Assembly: GCF_030077735.1 (NCBI RefSeq)
Contig: NZ_JASJEU010000022.1
Span: 1 to 64,000 of the forward strand
Length of the DNA: 64,000 nt
Reading direction: 5' to 3'
Origin: Gordonibacter faecis
GTDB lineage: Bacteria > Actinomycetota > Coriobacteriia > Coriobacteriales > Eggerthellaceae
A model generated the notes under the pieces. The model was not told the DNA's origin. It saw only the letters and a list, made by a program, of their open reading frames with translations, and made no database searches. This document shows, one piece after another, positions 31,789-41,461 of the stretch. Position 1 is the stretch's first letter; each line of letters begins with the position of its first letter. The position numbers and the translations under genes were made by a program.

Positions 31789-33216
31789 TCAGTTCTCGGC
31801 GTCGATCTTTTTGCGTTCTATGGTGCCCCAGTGGCGTTCTTTCTTGCGGTAGCCCACTAAGGCCATCATGCGGGTGGTGGCCAGGATGAAGCGCAGGATC
31901 GTTACCTCGAAGATGGACAGCAGCAGCGCGCGCACCACGTCGCCGGCTGACAGTTTCAGGTCACGCGTCTGCACGCGCGAGAAGAATGCGGTCAGCGACA
32001 TCACGGCCCCGAACACCGCGTAAATGCCAAAGAACATAATCATGAACGGCACGTTAATGAAATTGAAGGCAAACGCAAGAGCCACCGTTGCCAGTCCAAA
32101 CAACTCAATCATGGGCGACAGCAACTCGTATATCAAAAAGTACGTGTACGAGAAGAAACTCACCAACCCAAAGCGCAAGTTCGCAAAAATGCGCCAATGC
32201 TTCGTCATGCTTTCGAACAGGCCCGTGTGCCAACGGCGCCGCTGCTTCACCAAGTCGCGCAGCGTTTCGGGCGCCTGGCTCCAGCAGATGGCGTCGGGCG
32301 CGTACTTAATAAGGTAGTCGATGTCGTTCGTGCGACAAAACACGTGCAGCTTGGTGACCAGCTCCATATCCTCGCCCACCGTATCCAAATCGTAGCCGCC
32401 GCACGCCACCACGAAGTCTTTGCGGAACAGACCAAACGCACCCGAAATAATCAGGTTGCCGTTGAACTGGTCGAACAGAATACGCGCTGACAAAAACGAG
32501 CGATCGTACTCCAGCACCTGCATGGCGGGAATAATCTTCTTCGGCAGTGAGTAATGCGTCAGGCGGCCGTCCTTAATTTTGATGCCATTCGACAGGCGCA
32601 CCAGGCCGCCAACAGCCACCACGTTCTCGTGCTCAATGACCGGCGCCACAATTTCACGCAGCGAGTCGTACTGCAGCACCGAATCGGCATCAATGCAGAT
32701 GAAGTACGGGTATTGTGCCACGTTAATACCCATGTTCAGCGCGTCAGCTTTGCCGCCGTTTTCCTTCGAAATAAGCGTGATGGGCACATGCCCCACCTTG
32801 CCAATCCACACGCCGCGCTCGGATGCACACGGCACCTGGCGGCGGATGGGCCGGTCGATAGGATGCAGGTCGAACGCCTCGATGACAATCTGCGCGGTGT
32901 CATCGGTGGAACCGTCGTCCACAACCACCACCTAGTAAAGCGAGTAATCCAAGGTCAGCAGCGAGCGGATAGAACTTTCCACCGTCACGCTTTCGTTGTG
33001 CGCCGGCATGATGATGGTCACAGGCACGTAGCAGTCCACCATGAGCTGGTTTTGGTAGTGCGCCTCGCGCTTGCGGCGATACAGAATGGACGAGCCCACC
33101 GTGACGGACAGGAACAAAAACGTGGAGTACCCAATAAGGTACAGCACGAAAAACACGCCCACAAAGTAGAGAAACCCCTGAACAAAAGCGGCGGCAGTAA
33201 CGGTGGTGATGATCAT
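31789..33216 (-). pseudogene. Membrane GT2 glycosyltransferase (PgaC/BcsA-like), split by in-frame TAG
   Basis: Processive exopolysaccharide synthase type. The first part (codons from ATG 33216) has one or two helices and the PAHNES motif. It stops at TAG 32932-32934, between TLDYSLY and VVVVDDGSTDD. The frame then continues with DADS, the GED-type acceptor motif and QRRRWH, followed by three or four helices, to a stop at 31789. In homologues a Glu usually precedes the V-V-DDGS strand, so a GAG to TAG change is the simplest explanation. The second part could start at GTG 32931 but would lack the N-terminal helix and the first nucleotide-binding strand, so function is doubtful. It is last in the six-gene operon and overlaps the HEAT gene by four bases. 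Confidence 0.85.
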
Positions 33217-34400
33217 GCGCCCACCCCGCTTTCGGGGGCAAGTTTGGCAGCGGTGATGACTTGTTGGTCAGCCAACGGGGTAGCCGTTGGCTGACCAGGG
33301 GGCATGCCCCCTGCCGCACTGTGGCCGATATCTTCCAACTCCCAGCGATACGTCAGCATGTCGCGCGCGTACGCATCGGGGCCGTTCATGACGTCGTCCA
33401 AATCGTCCAAGCTTAAGCCCCAGTCGAACAGGGTCTTGGCGGCGTTTTGCCGCACGAACCACGAGGAACTTGACAAACAACGCTTCAGCACCTCGAATGT
33501 CTCAATGCTGGGATAGCTGGCTAATGCCGTGGCGGCAACGGCGGCATATTCCCAGGTAGCTGGGTCATCAGAAGCCGCAAGACGGCGCAGAACGGCTTCC
33601 GCCGGCTCCCAGAAGTTGCGCATGAAGTAGCGGGCGCACGCCAGGCGTACCTCCAGGTCGGCCGTATCATCGTCCAGCAAGGCGCACAACTTCTCCGGGT
33701 CGCCCCGCCCCGACATGCGCAGGTAATTGATAACGGCCGCCTGCGTATGCGGCAGGAAACTATCGAAGCGTTCCCTCAATTCCTCTTCCAGTTCGTGAGC
33801 GTCACCCGCGAAGGCAAGCGCCGTCTCGGTGACCAGCTTCGGGTGGTGGAAATCGCCGCCGCGTTCCACCAATGCCACGGCATCGGCAAACGCCCTCGCG
33901 CTTCCCACCTGCGCCAACGCCTCAAACGCATTCTGTCGCGCGTAGAATGACCCTTCGCGCACCGCGTGCAGCAGCGCCTGAATCACCGTGTCACTTGCCG
34001 GCTGCTGGCGGTACCACCGCTTCAGCACGTAGGCAAAATACGCACGGTGCAGGTCGCTCTTCTTAGCGAAATGATACGTCAGATGGTCAAACACGGTGCC
34101 GATGCCCTGCAGATAGCGATTACTCTTCTCGGGGTCCAGCTCTTCGAGGCGCGTCATCGTCAGATCGAACGACTCCATGCCCGACAGCTGCTTCATTCGC
34201 CGCTCAAGCATGCGTTTATGCTCGTCTGTGGGGAACTCGGCGTTGCGCGCTATCTCAACGCGCAGTGCCTCAGCGATACGCGCCGTCTTCGTCGCAAACC
34301 GCTTCGCATGCACCTTCTCGTAGCCCAAGAACCCGAAGTTGAACACAATCATCATGAGGCTTACGAACAGGTATAACGCTATGAGCCACTCAATCTTCAC
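33213..34400 (-). CDS. Membrane-anchored HEAT-repeat protein
   Basis: A 395-residue protein with one N-terminal helix (about residues 5-24) and a cytoplasmic or peripheral alpha-solenoid. Repeats are visible as alternating helices, for example REGSFYARQNAFEALAQVGS and SSSWFVRQNAAKTLFDWGL. It is sandwiched between, and overlaps, a glycosidase and a GT2 synthase gene, so it is likely a scaffold for the polysaccharide machinery. GTG 34400 overlaps the upstream TGA. The last 30 codons run through a palindromic element (33263-33311), giving an atypical Pro/Ala/Thr tail. Confidence 0.75.
   Translation of the reverse strand: MKIEWLIALYLFVSLMMIVFNFGFLGYEKVHAKRFATKTARIAEALRVEIARNAEFPTDEHKRMLERRMKQLSGMESFDLTMTRLEELDPEKSNRYLQGIGTVFDHLTYHFAKKSDLHRAYFAYVLKRWYRQQPASDTVIQALLHAVREGSFYARQNAFEALAQVGSARAFADAVALVERGGDFHHPKLVTETALAFAGDAHELEEELRERFDSFLPHTQAAVINYLRMSGRGDPEKLCALLDDDTADLEVRLACARYFMRNFWEPAEAVLRRLAASDDPATWEYAAVAATALASYPSIETFEVLKRCLSSSSWFVRQNAAKTLFDWGLSLDDLDDVMNGPDAYARDMLTYRWELEDIGHSAAGGMPPGQPTATPLADQQVITAAKLAPESGVGA
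33263..33311. repeat. Double palindrome inside the 3' end of the HEAT-repeat gene
   Basis: TGGTCAGCCAACGG pairs with CCGTTGGCTGACCA across GGTAG, and is followed at once by AGGGGGCATGCCCCCT. Both lie within the coding frame. It may be a REP-like insertion that stayed in frame. Confidence 0.7.
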
Positions 34401-36679
34401 GCAGCGTCGCCCGCCTCGCCAACCTCGTGGACCTCAGCGGCCGAGGCACCCTCGCTGCCACCTACACTCTCGCCAGCCGCATTCGCGCCATCATCCTCAC
34501 GCCACAGCTCCTGCGCATCCACTCCCCCAGCCCACATCTGTTGTACCAGGTAGTAGCTCTCCTTGAGGCGCTCGTGATAGGTCACCTTCCTGCCCCATCC
34601 CTCAAGCTGTCTTTCGAACAGCGGAATGCTTTCTCCCGCAGCGCCATCGCCCACACCCACATACATGCGGTCAATCTTCATGTTCTCCACGCCGTAGTGC
34701 TCGTAGTAGTCGTCGTGAATTTGCATTTCAGAGGGGTTCGAGAAATTTAACAACTGCCATGGCAACTTGATCTCCACGAACCCGTCGCCATAGCAAAAGT
34801 CGGCAAGCGAATTGAAGTCATTATGCGCCGGGTTCGCATCGCCATAGGTGAGCTTGCCAGTTTCGTAGCTGCGGAAATAGAACTCGCCCGCAATGACGTT
34901 CTTCTCGTTTTGCACAGCCTCACGCACGGCGCTGTTCTCGGTGATGGTTTGAAGCACGAGGTCGATGTGTTTGAACCGCGATGTGTCCTTGGCAGGCACG
35001 TTCACGTACGGGTCTTCGCCCGTGGTAGTGCGTAGCGCCATGGCGCGCATCACTTCGTAGCGCTCCTGCACGAGCACGCGACTCTCATCCTTGCCATCGA
35101 GAACCACCACAAAGTCGGCCGCCCGGTCGAACGTGAGCGCGGGGTCGTCAGCTCGCGTCGTGCCCGTTTTCTGAGTTGTGTCAATAGGCAGGTAGAGCGG
35201 TGTGCCTTCGCCCACGTCGTCGCCGCGTACCATGAAATAGAGGAACTTCTCGTCGTACTTCATCGACAACGTGCGCCCATCAGCTTCACCAATCACATCG
35301 TCGGAGCCCCATTCCTCGTCGTCACCGTCCACGTAGCTCACGCTGCGCTCGGTGCCGGGATCGAACGACAGCAGCCCGAAGTACTGCTCGTTTGTTTGGT
35401 AGTCGCTCCAATAGGGCGTTTTCAGCAGGTCGACGTTCGCCATGGTGTTCCAAGTGCGCTTGAACCACTCGTCCTGCCAGGTGAATATCACACTGCCCGC
35501 ACATCCCGCCGCCTTAATGTCCGCGTAACTTCGCACAATAGCGCGACCCTGATCCTCCTCGCTCATACCACCCTGGTGCCGATCGGTGTTCGCATCGGGC
35601 TGTGCCATGCCACGCGAACTGGGAACACCAAACTCCGAGATGACTACCGGCACACTATGATAGTCAACCAATGTTTTCAGGTAGGCGCGGTAGGTGTTCA
35701 CCTCGCCCGTTTCGTCCACGTCGTTCATGTGCTCAGGCATATATTGAAGGTAGTCGGGATAGTACGGATACACATGGTACGAGGCGAACGTGCCCGACAC
35801 CACCGTGTCCTCGAATACGAAATGCTCTACGTCCACAGAGCTATACTTCTCGAAGAACAACTGCAAAGCGCGCGGATAGGTGAATGGATCGGTAGTGGGC
35901 CAGTTACTGAATGCAACAAGCCGCTGCTCCTTGTACCTCAGCGATTCGTAGCGCAGCAGATCATTACCCACCTGCGCCAACATAATTTCGAACGCGCTCG
36001 CCTCGGACGTGGTACTCACATACTCGCCCGTGAACGTACCCATTCCCTCGTGCGTGCGATCGGTGTAGGCCACCGTAGGCGCCTCCCATTCCACGCCCAA
36101 AATGTAGCCAAGCACCCACGGCGAAATGTCCTTTGTGTAGCTACCCGTACCGGCAAGCCGCCCCAGTTCTATCCAACGCTGACCATGGATAACGTCTACC
36201 ACGGTACGCGCGTCTTCCATGAAGCGCCGCTGGTATTCGTCAACGAATGCGTCCATGTGCGAGTTTTGCACATAATCGTCAATCCACACGCCATGGATTA
36301 AGTAAAGCGGGTCGGGATTGTCCTTATTAAATTCGTAAAACGCCTCGTAAAAGCTGGTGCCCAGCAGAATGTACACGCGAATAGTGTTCGCGCCCATCTC
36401 CTTGATTTGCTTAAACCACCGCAGGTAGGTGTCCTTGTCAATGGCGTAATCCGTGGCGAAGTGGCCGGGAATGCCCGCACCCATATCCACTCCGCGTATC
36501 TCGAAATCCTCCCAGCCATTGCCGCGATCAATTTGAATAGTCTTGCCAACTTGGCGCACCTGAGACGTCACCGGTTTGCCGGGATTGAGGTCGATGGAAG
36601 CGCTCGTGCCGAAGACGACATACAACCCGCAAGCGGCCAGCATAAACATGACAACGGCAGCTATAATAAACTTCTTCAT
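34397..36679 (-). CDS. Exported glycoside hydrolase (clan GH-A-like TIM barrel)
   Basis: A 760-residue protein with an N-terminal signal anchor (KFIIAAVVMFMLAACGLYVV). A TIM-barrel-like catalytic part follows (about residues 45-440). Two acidic motifs sit where clan GH-A has its acid/base and nucleophile: LGVEWEAP and VVISEFGVPSSRGM. A C-terminal beta-rich region (about 450-720) looks like an accessory or carbohydrate-binding module. The protein ends in an Ala/Glu/Gly tail. By operon context it should trim or process the polymer made by the GT2 synthase. Substrate unknown. Start follows GGAAGGAGGAGCGC. Confidence 0.75.
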   Translation of the reverse strand: MKKFIIAAVVMFMLAACGLYVVFGTSASIDLNPGKPVTSQVRQVGKTIQIDRGNGWEDFEIRGVDMGAGIPGHFATDYAIDKDTYLRWFKQIKEMGANTIRVYILLGTSFYEAFYEFNKDNPDPLYLIHGVWIDDYVQNSHMDAFVDEYQRRFMEDARTVVDVIHGQRWIELGRLAGTGSYTKDISPWVLGYILGVEWEAPTVAYTDRTHEGMGTFTGEYVSTTSEASAFEIMLAQVGNDLLRYESLRYKEQRLVAFSNWPTTDPFTYPRALQLFFEKYSSVDVEHFVFEDTVVSGTFASYHVYPYYPDYLQYMPEHMNDVDETGEVNTYRAYLKTLVDYHSVPVVISEFGVPSSRGMAQPDANTDRHQGGMSEEDQGRAIVRSYADIKAAGCAGSVIFTWQDEWFKRTWNTMANVDLLKTPYWSDYQTNEQYFGLLSFDPGTERSVSYVDGDDEEWGSDDVIGEADGRTLSMKYDEKFLYFMVRGDDVGEGTPLYLPIDTTQKTGTTRADDPALTFDRAADFVVVLDGKDESRVLVQERYEVMRAMALRTTTGEDPYVNVPAKDTSRFKHIDLVLQTITENSAVREAVQNEKNVIAGEFYFRSYETGKLTYGDANPAHNDFNSLADFCYGDGFVEIKLPWQLLNFSNPSEMQIHDDYYEHYGVENMKIDRMYVGVGDGAAGESIPLFERQLEGWGRKVTYHERLKESYYLVQQMWAGGVDAQELWREDDGANAAGESVGGSEGASAAEVHEVGEAGDAA

Positions 36680-36733
36680 GCGCTCCTCCTTCCGACTTCG
36701 TACACGTTCCTTACGTTTCGCTCAGCAGCTTGC

Positions 36734-38278
36734 TTAGTGATTAAACTTCTTGACGGCCGACTCGTGTGAATACTGGCGCAAATTCTCGATGTAGGTATCA
36801 AGCCACGTGCCTCGTTCATGAATAAAGTTTTTAAGACGAGCAATAGCATCATCATACGAGACAGGGTTGCGCTCGTCGGGATCCACTTTCTGAGACCCAT
36901 CCACGTTCTCCACATCGTACAAATAGCCCCATACCTTGTTGTTGCGATCGACAGCCGGCCCGAGATAGGCCACCGTCTGGTCGATAAAAGTGTTCAGGTG
37001 CTCTTCGGAAAGCGCGCCCGCGCGCAGTTCGCGATAGCGGTCGATAACCCGTTCAACAAAGCGTTCATCCTTGAACAACATGAAGTACCACGCCCGATCC
37101 ACCAGGTAGAACTTGTCGGTCGGCGATGCCAGTTTGTAATTGTCGAACACGTTGTTAAAGTCCCAGGGCGGCCCCATAACCAGCTTGCCACGCACATCCT
37201 TGTACAAATACGTGGAATAGGCAGCGAAATCGTCGTTGATAACAAACTCATCGAGCACGAACGTGTCCACGAAACTGTCCACGTCGATATAGTTCCAGTA
37301 TCCATAATCGGACGTGTCGTAGTCATATGAGAAGAGCGCCTTCTCAAAAGCACTCACATCCTGCTCAATCCATGCTTTTTGCTCGGGTGTAATGGTTTCC
37401 TCATTCGGATACGAAATGTCCATGTACTTGTTCAAGCGCAACGTATACTTCAGGAAGTCCGAAATGCTGGTGGGCCCCGCTCCCGATAAATCGATTGACA
37501 GCACGTAGCTCGTTACAGCCGACTTCGGGTCGGTCGGATTTATGTTAAGACGCCCCTCTTCCACCTTTACCGTTTCGGTGGCAAGGTAGACACCGCGATA
37601 CTCGCCATTCACAAACAGTTCGCAAAAGCGCACGTCGGGCACAAAATCGTTCATGAACTCGCCCGCTATACTGTAGGTAAGGTAGTTGCGGAGCAGCGTC
37701 TTGTCGAGCGAAGGACCGTGCAACGTCCACGTTTCGCTCTTGTCCATGCCGAGAAATTCCTGATCGTTGTCAGTACCATCATCTTTCACAAACGTCACCT
37801 GAAAGTTCTTCTTGTCGAACGCACGTGATGAGTTGCCGCGAATACGCACACGCGCATCGCTCGTAAGCGTCGGGTCGTCCGAAAGCCGGTTGGCCTGCCC
37901 TTGTGCATCGCGAACTTCCAGAGTGGTAACAACATCCTTCAAACCGTCGGGAGCAAGCGTCACCACGGCACGACCATCGGAGCCCTCAATGGTTTTACCG
38001 TTTTCGTCGTATACCAACTCACCGGGAATTTCTTGGCTGTGTGTGTCGATGCTCACCACCGGCAAATGCGAAGCAAAGGTGGCGGAATCGATAGAGGTTG
38101 AGGAAGCAGCAGCGCGATCTACTTCCGGCAAGTCAGCCAGCTGTTGAGCCTGTTCGTGCTGGTGGTAGCGCTCCGGCAGCCCCTTATTTTGGTCTACGAC
38201 CGTGGCTACACCGACGGAAACGACCGCGATCAACGCGGCCGCCACGGCTATGACCTGGTATTTCCGCCCCTTCAACAC
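36734..38278 (-). CDS. CotH-family kinase-like protein, membrane-anchored
   Basis: A 514-residue exported protein with an N-terminal helix (about residues 7-27) and a CotH kinase domain. Motifs: RIRGNSSRAFDKKNFQV (N-terminal lobe with the invariant Arg and Lys), GVYLATETVKVEEGRLNI, DSFVDTFVLDEF and the metal-binding MGPPWDFNNVFDN. CotH proteins are Fam20C-like secreted kinases; here a phosphate donor role in the polysaccharide or surface pathway is inferred. The start is GTG 38278 or the adjacent TTG; the binding site is weak. Confidence 0.82.
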   Translation of the reverse strand: MLKGRKYQVIAVAAALIAVVSVGVATVVDQNKGLPERYHQHEQAQQLADLPEVDRAAASSTSIDSATFASHLPVVSIDTHSQEIPGELVYDENGKTIEGSDGRAVVTLAPDGLKDVVTTLEVRDAQGQANRLSDDPTLTSDARVRIRGNSSRAFDKKNFQVTFVKDDGTDNDQEFLGMDKSETWTLHGPSLDKTLLRNYLTYSIAGEFMNDFVPDVRFCELFVNGEYRGVYLATETVKVEEGRLNINPTDPKSAVTSYVLSIDLSGAGPTSISDFLKYTLRLNKYMDISYPNEETITPEQKAWIEQDVSAFEKALFSYDYDTSDYGYWNYIDVDSFVDTFVLDEFVINDDFAAYSTYLYKDVRGKLVMGPPWDFNNVFDNYKLASPTDKFYLVDRAWYFMLFKDERFVERVIDRYRELRAGALSEEHLNTFIDQTVAYLGPAVDRNNKVWGYLYDVENVDGSQKVDPDERNPVSYDDAIARLKNFIHERGTWLDTYIENLRQYSHESAVKKFNH

Positions 38279-38289
38279 GGCGCGTGTGC

Positions 38290-38973
38290 CTAGCTGCCTA
38301 TCTCGTCGTTTTGGGCGACAATGTTCACGTAGTCGATGCCACCCAGTGCGTACAACTCGTCGGTAATGGGACGCTCGGCCTTCTTCTGCGCGCGGTCGAG
38401 CATACCGCGCGACAGCTCGAACATGAATTCGACGGCGTCCTCGGTGGTGTTCTTCACGCGCTGCACGGCGCGGCCCTTGAAGTACTCAAACACGAGGCCT
38501 TCCACCGGTAACTCCTGCGTACGTGCGGCGCGGATGACAATAAGCGTACGCGTGTCATTGCGCACACGCCCCAAAATGAGCAGCACCACAAACACCGCTA
38601 CGCTGCCTATGCCCGCGGCCATGAACTGCCCCACACCGCAACAGATACCGCAGATGATAGCCCAGAAAATGTACGTGGTATCACGCGCGTCTTTGATGGC
38701 CGTGCGGAAGCGTACAATGGACAATGCACCAACCATACCAAGGGACAGCGCAATATTGTTGCCAATAACCGTCATCACCGTAGCCGTGAGCACCGTGAGC
38801 GTTATGAGGTTGATGTTGAACTTCTGCGAGTAAATGGTACCCGCGTGCGAAATCCAATACGACACGAAGATGACCAGGCCCAACACCACCGATATAGCCA
38901 CCCGCAGCACAAGATCATCCATGGACACGCCAGCGATGGAACCCTGAAACAGTTGGTACAGTTGCTCTTTCAC
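38290..38973 (-). CDS. DUF4956 membrane protein
   Basis: A 227-residue protein with four predicted N-terminal helices (for example VAISVVLGLVIFVSYWISHAG and NIALSLGMVGALSIVRFRTAIK) and a cytoplasmic C-terminal domain of about 90 residues. The SLGMVGALSIVRFRTAIKD segment is the family signature. DUF4956 genes recur beside CotH and VTC-domain genes, as here. Function unknown. Start GTG 38973 follows GAGAGAGGCAACT. Confidence 0.85.
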   Translation of the reverse strand: MKEQLYQLFQGSIAGVSMDDLVLRVAISVVLGLVIFVSYWISHAGTIYSQKFNINLITLTVLTATVMTVIGNNIALSLGMVGALSIVRFRTAIKDARDTTYIFWAIICGICCGVGQFMAAGIGSVAVFVVLLILGRVRNDTRTLIVIRAARTQELPVEGLVFEYFKGRAVQRVKNTTEDAVEFMFELSRGMLDRAQKKAERPITDELYALGGIDYVNIVAQNDEIGS

Positions 38974-38992
38974 AGTTGCCTCTCTCGAACCT

Positions 38993-39688
38993 CTAAAACT
39001 GGTAGCCCATGCGCACAGTGCGCGCCAGGCAATACTTACTCACGGACAGTTCGCTCTTATCTGCCATATTCAACACCGAGCGAATATAGCTCAACAGAAA
39101 ACCGTTATACTTCACTTCCAGAATGACGTTGAACGGGTCAAACACTGGATACAGCGGTAGGCGCGGATCGAACAAGTTCAGGTTGAGCTCGGTGGCACGC
39201 ACGTTGCGATCAAACGTGACACGAATCTTGTTCTCCTTCGCAACGAACGCCGCACGGTCGTACTCAACTATGGCCTTCGGCGCGTACCCGTTGATACTCA
39301 TGAGCGCGTGCATTTCCGCCGCGAAGGGTTCGTCGCGAGTCAGCAGCACATCCATATCGCCGGCAATGAGGCGCTCCGCTTCGACACGCGTTAAGGGTAG
39401 CGAGCGTTTCTGCTGGTTTTCGCCCTGTTTCTGCTTGAGTTCGAGCAGCGCGAAATCGGCCGTGGGATCATAGATGCGCAGCCGCACCTTGCGACGCGGG
39501 TCAACGCCAAACAGCTTCTCAGCGTAGTCGCGGTCATGCAGCGTGTCGAAATAGAGCGAGCGGATGGGATAGCCACCGAGGCCATTGTGTGGGTCGGCTG
39601 CAAGCAGGCCAATAAAGGCCCCCTCAAGCTTCTTCGCACCCGCGAGGTCCACGAGGAACTTCTTCTCTTTCCGACTGACACTTCTCAC
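38993..39688 (-). CDS. VTC-domain (polyphosphate polymerase-like) protein
   Basis: A 231-residue cytoplasmic protein of the VTC/triphosphate-tunnel type. Near the N-terminus is RKEKKFLVD, then YPIRSLYFDT, KVRLRIYDPTADFALLELKQKQ with basic residues lining the tunnel, and EVKYNGFLLSYI near the end. Yeast Vtc4 relatives make polyphosphate from ATP. Whether this protein does is unproven. GTG 39688 is chosen; upstream in-frame codons read as non-coding sequence with many Cys and Trp. It is the first gene of the six-gene operon. Confidence 0.78.
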   Translation of the reverse strand: MRSVSRKEKKFLVDLAGAKKLEGAFIGLLAADPHNGLGGYPIRSLYFDTLHDRDYAEKLFGVDPRRKVRLRIYDPTADFALLELKQKQGENQQKRSLPLTRVEAERLIAGDMDVLLTRDEPFAAEMHALMSINGYAPKAIVEYDRAAFVAKENKIRVTFDRNVRATELNLNLFDPRLPLYPVFDPFNVILEVKYNGFLLSYIRSVLNMADKSELSVSKYCLARTVRMGYQF

Positions 39689-39714
39689 GCGTAATTCATT
39701 ACCTTTCTCTGCAT

Positions 39715-39743
39715 AGTATCTGCTTTTTCGCACACATGCACAA
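39715..39743 (-). promoter_or_regulatory. Promoter of the polysaccharide operon
   Basis: On the minus strand TTGTGC (39743-39738) and GATACT (39720-39715) are 17 bp apart, 27 bases before the GTG at 39688. Confidence 0.5.
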
Positions 39744-39954
39744 GAACAATACCAGAAGAGTCCACCACACAGGTAACGCCCCCGTGCGCCTAAACAGACT
39801 ATTGAAGATATGCCCCACCATACCGCAAAATGGCGCAAAAAACGTCCCTCTGACGCGCGAAAACGTGACAGACCAGACAAGCGCCGTCAACAAATCACCC
39901 CCGCCACCAGCGCGCCCCCTCACAAAATCCCCATTCCCGCTTCATCTCAGACAG

Positions 39955-39990
39955 CAAAAAACGCGCCGTCCCCGAAAGGACGACGCGCTC
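39955..39990 (-). terminator. Terminator of the PhsA-like operon
   Basis: On the minus strand GCGCGTCGTCC pairs with GGACGGCGCG and is followed by six T. It lies about 30 bp after the NrfD stop. Confidence 0.88.
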
Positions 39991-40018
39991 CTAAACGTTA
40001 CATTCCTTGCGAACGGGC

Positions 40019-40912
40019 CTACATCATCGGTACCGTCATGGTGATGGGCAGAGCCGCCACTACCACCAGGTAGCGCAGGAGGAAGCCGCCTACCAGGACG
40101 CCGGCGTCGGAAGCGGCGCTGATCCAGTGGGCTTTGCGGCTTTCTTCGAACTCTTTCGGGCTGAAGAACAGAAGCCACGTCTCAAGCGCCGTGGGCAGCA
40201 CGAGGCCAACCAGCACCAGACCAATCCAGAAGAGCGGCGCGTAGCCACCAGCCACCAGGCTCACCACGGAATTCCAGCCAGCAGTGGAGTTGCTCGACGT
40301 AATGAACAGCAGCGACGCGATGAGCACGAGCTCAATAATAGGCAGGCAGAAGTGGAACTTTTTCAGCACACCCACGCGGTTGAACTCGTCGGCATGACGC
40401 ACCACGCCCACCAGCAGAACCGCCGCTGCGCCGGTCGACATGGCCGACACCAGGAACAAAATGGGCAGCAGCGCGTTGTTCCACAAGGGGAACGTCTTGC
40501 ACACGCCCAGCAGAGCGCCCGTGTACATAGCCACGCACACGCCCAGCACCACGCCCACAATGTCCAGCCACACCGGCACCGTACGCTTCAGGAAGTCCAG
40601 CAGCACCACCACCAGCGCCACCACGGTAAAGCCGGCGAGGAACACCACGCCCCAGGTCATGACCGACCCGAAATTCGTCAGCAGCAGCGCGAAACGCAGC
40701 GGGTTGTGCAGGCCGCCTTCCGCGTCGAACATCAGCAGCACCAGACCCACAATAACCACGATGGGCGCAATGAGGTGCCCAATCTTGCGCATGGACACTG
40801 CCTCGGGATGGCGCCACCCCAAAAAGGCCGAGGTCACGAACGCGCCGCCGCCGAGACCGGCGAGGAACAGGTACCATGCAATGATGGCACCCCAAATAGG
40901 TTCAAACGTCAT
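40019..40912 (-). CDS. NrfD/PsrC-type membrane subunit
   Basis: A 297-residue membrane protein with about eight helices that would exchange electrons with menaquinone. The N-terminal AWYLFLAGLGGGAFVTSAFLG is the classic NrfD/PsrC start. It is the third gene of a catalytic / 4Fe-4S / anchor set (41461-43665, 40919-41461). Start ATG follows GAGGTGATG. It differs from the DmsC-type anchors in this window. Confidence 0.88.
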   Translation of the reverse strand: MTFEPIWGAIIAWYLFLAGLGGGAFVTSAFLGWRHPEAVSMRKIGHLIAPIVVIVGLVLLMFDAEGGLHNPLRFALLLTNFGSVMTWGVVFLAGFTVVALVVVLLDFLKRTVPVWLDIVGVVLGVCVAMYTGALLGVCKTFPLWNNALLPILFLVSAMSTGAAAVLLVGVVRHADEFNRVGVLKKFHFCLPIIELVLIASLLFITSSNSTAGWNSVVSLVAGGYAPLFWIGLVLVGLVLPTALETWLLFFSPKEFEESRKAHWISAASDAGVLVGGFLLRYLVVVAALPITMTVPMM

Positions 40913-40918
40913 CGTTCA

Positions 40919-41461
40919 TCACCTCACGTAGAATACTTTAGCTTTGGTCAAGTCACCCGCGATGGGCTGGGCGTTCGTCTCGGCGATAGCCTGCGAGATT
41001 TCGCTCGCCGGGTCATCCAAATCGCCGAAGATGCGGGCGCCCGTCAAGCACGCCTCCACGCACGACGACATCTTCGTGCCGTTGGTGGCAGCCGACACCG
41101 TGCAGAAGCGGCACTTGTCCACCGTACCCGTGGCCTCGTCGAACACGCGCACCTGGTAGGGGCACGCGGCCATGCAGTACTTGCAGCCAATGCAGCGCCC
41201 GTGATCCACGCTCACGATGCCGTCCGCGCCAATGAAGGCCGCACCCGTCGGGCACACGGCCGCGCACGGCGCATCCTCGCAGTGCATGCACTGCATCGGC
41301 ACAATCTCAATGGCCACATTCGGGTACGTACCCCGCTCGCTTTCCTCATAGCGGATGAAATCCTGCGTGGGCGCCAAGTTGTTCTGGCGCTGGCACGCCA
41401 CGCGACACGCATAGCAGCCGATGCACTTCTTCGTATTGATAAGCATTCCGTAACGGGCCAT
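40919..41461 (-). CDS. 4Fe-4S electron transfer subunit (PsrB/NrfC type)
   Basis: A 180-residue protein with four cysteine clusters: CIGCYACRVACQ, CMHCEDAPCAAVCP, CIGCKYCMAACP, and CRFCTVSAATNGTKMSSCVEAC. Its ATG overlaps the TAA of the catalytic subunit by one base, showing tight coupling. It should pass electrons between the NrfD-type subunit and the molybdenum enzyme. Confidence 0.92.
   Translation of the reverse strand: MARYGMLINTKKCIGCYACRVACQRQNNLAPTQDFIRYEESERGTYPNVAIEIVPMQCMHCEDAPCAAVCPTGAAFIGADGIVSVDHGRCIGCKYCMAACPYQVRVFDEATGTVDKCRFCTVSAATNGTKMSSCVEACLTGARIFGDLDDPASEISQAIAETNAQPIAGDLTKAKVFYVR

Larger units (their letters stand above)
39689..40018. other. 330-bp non-coding gap upstream of the polysaccharide operon
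   Basis: Contains the promoter at 39715-39743 and a minus-strand terminator at 39955-39990. The remaining 200 bp show no gene I can support. Confidence 0.5.
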
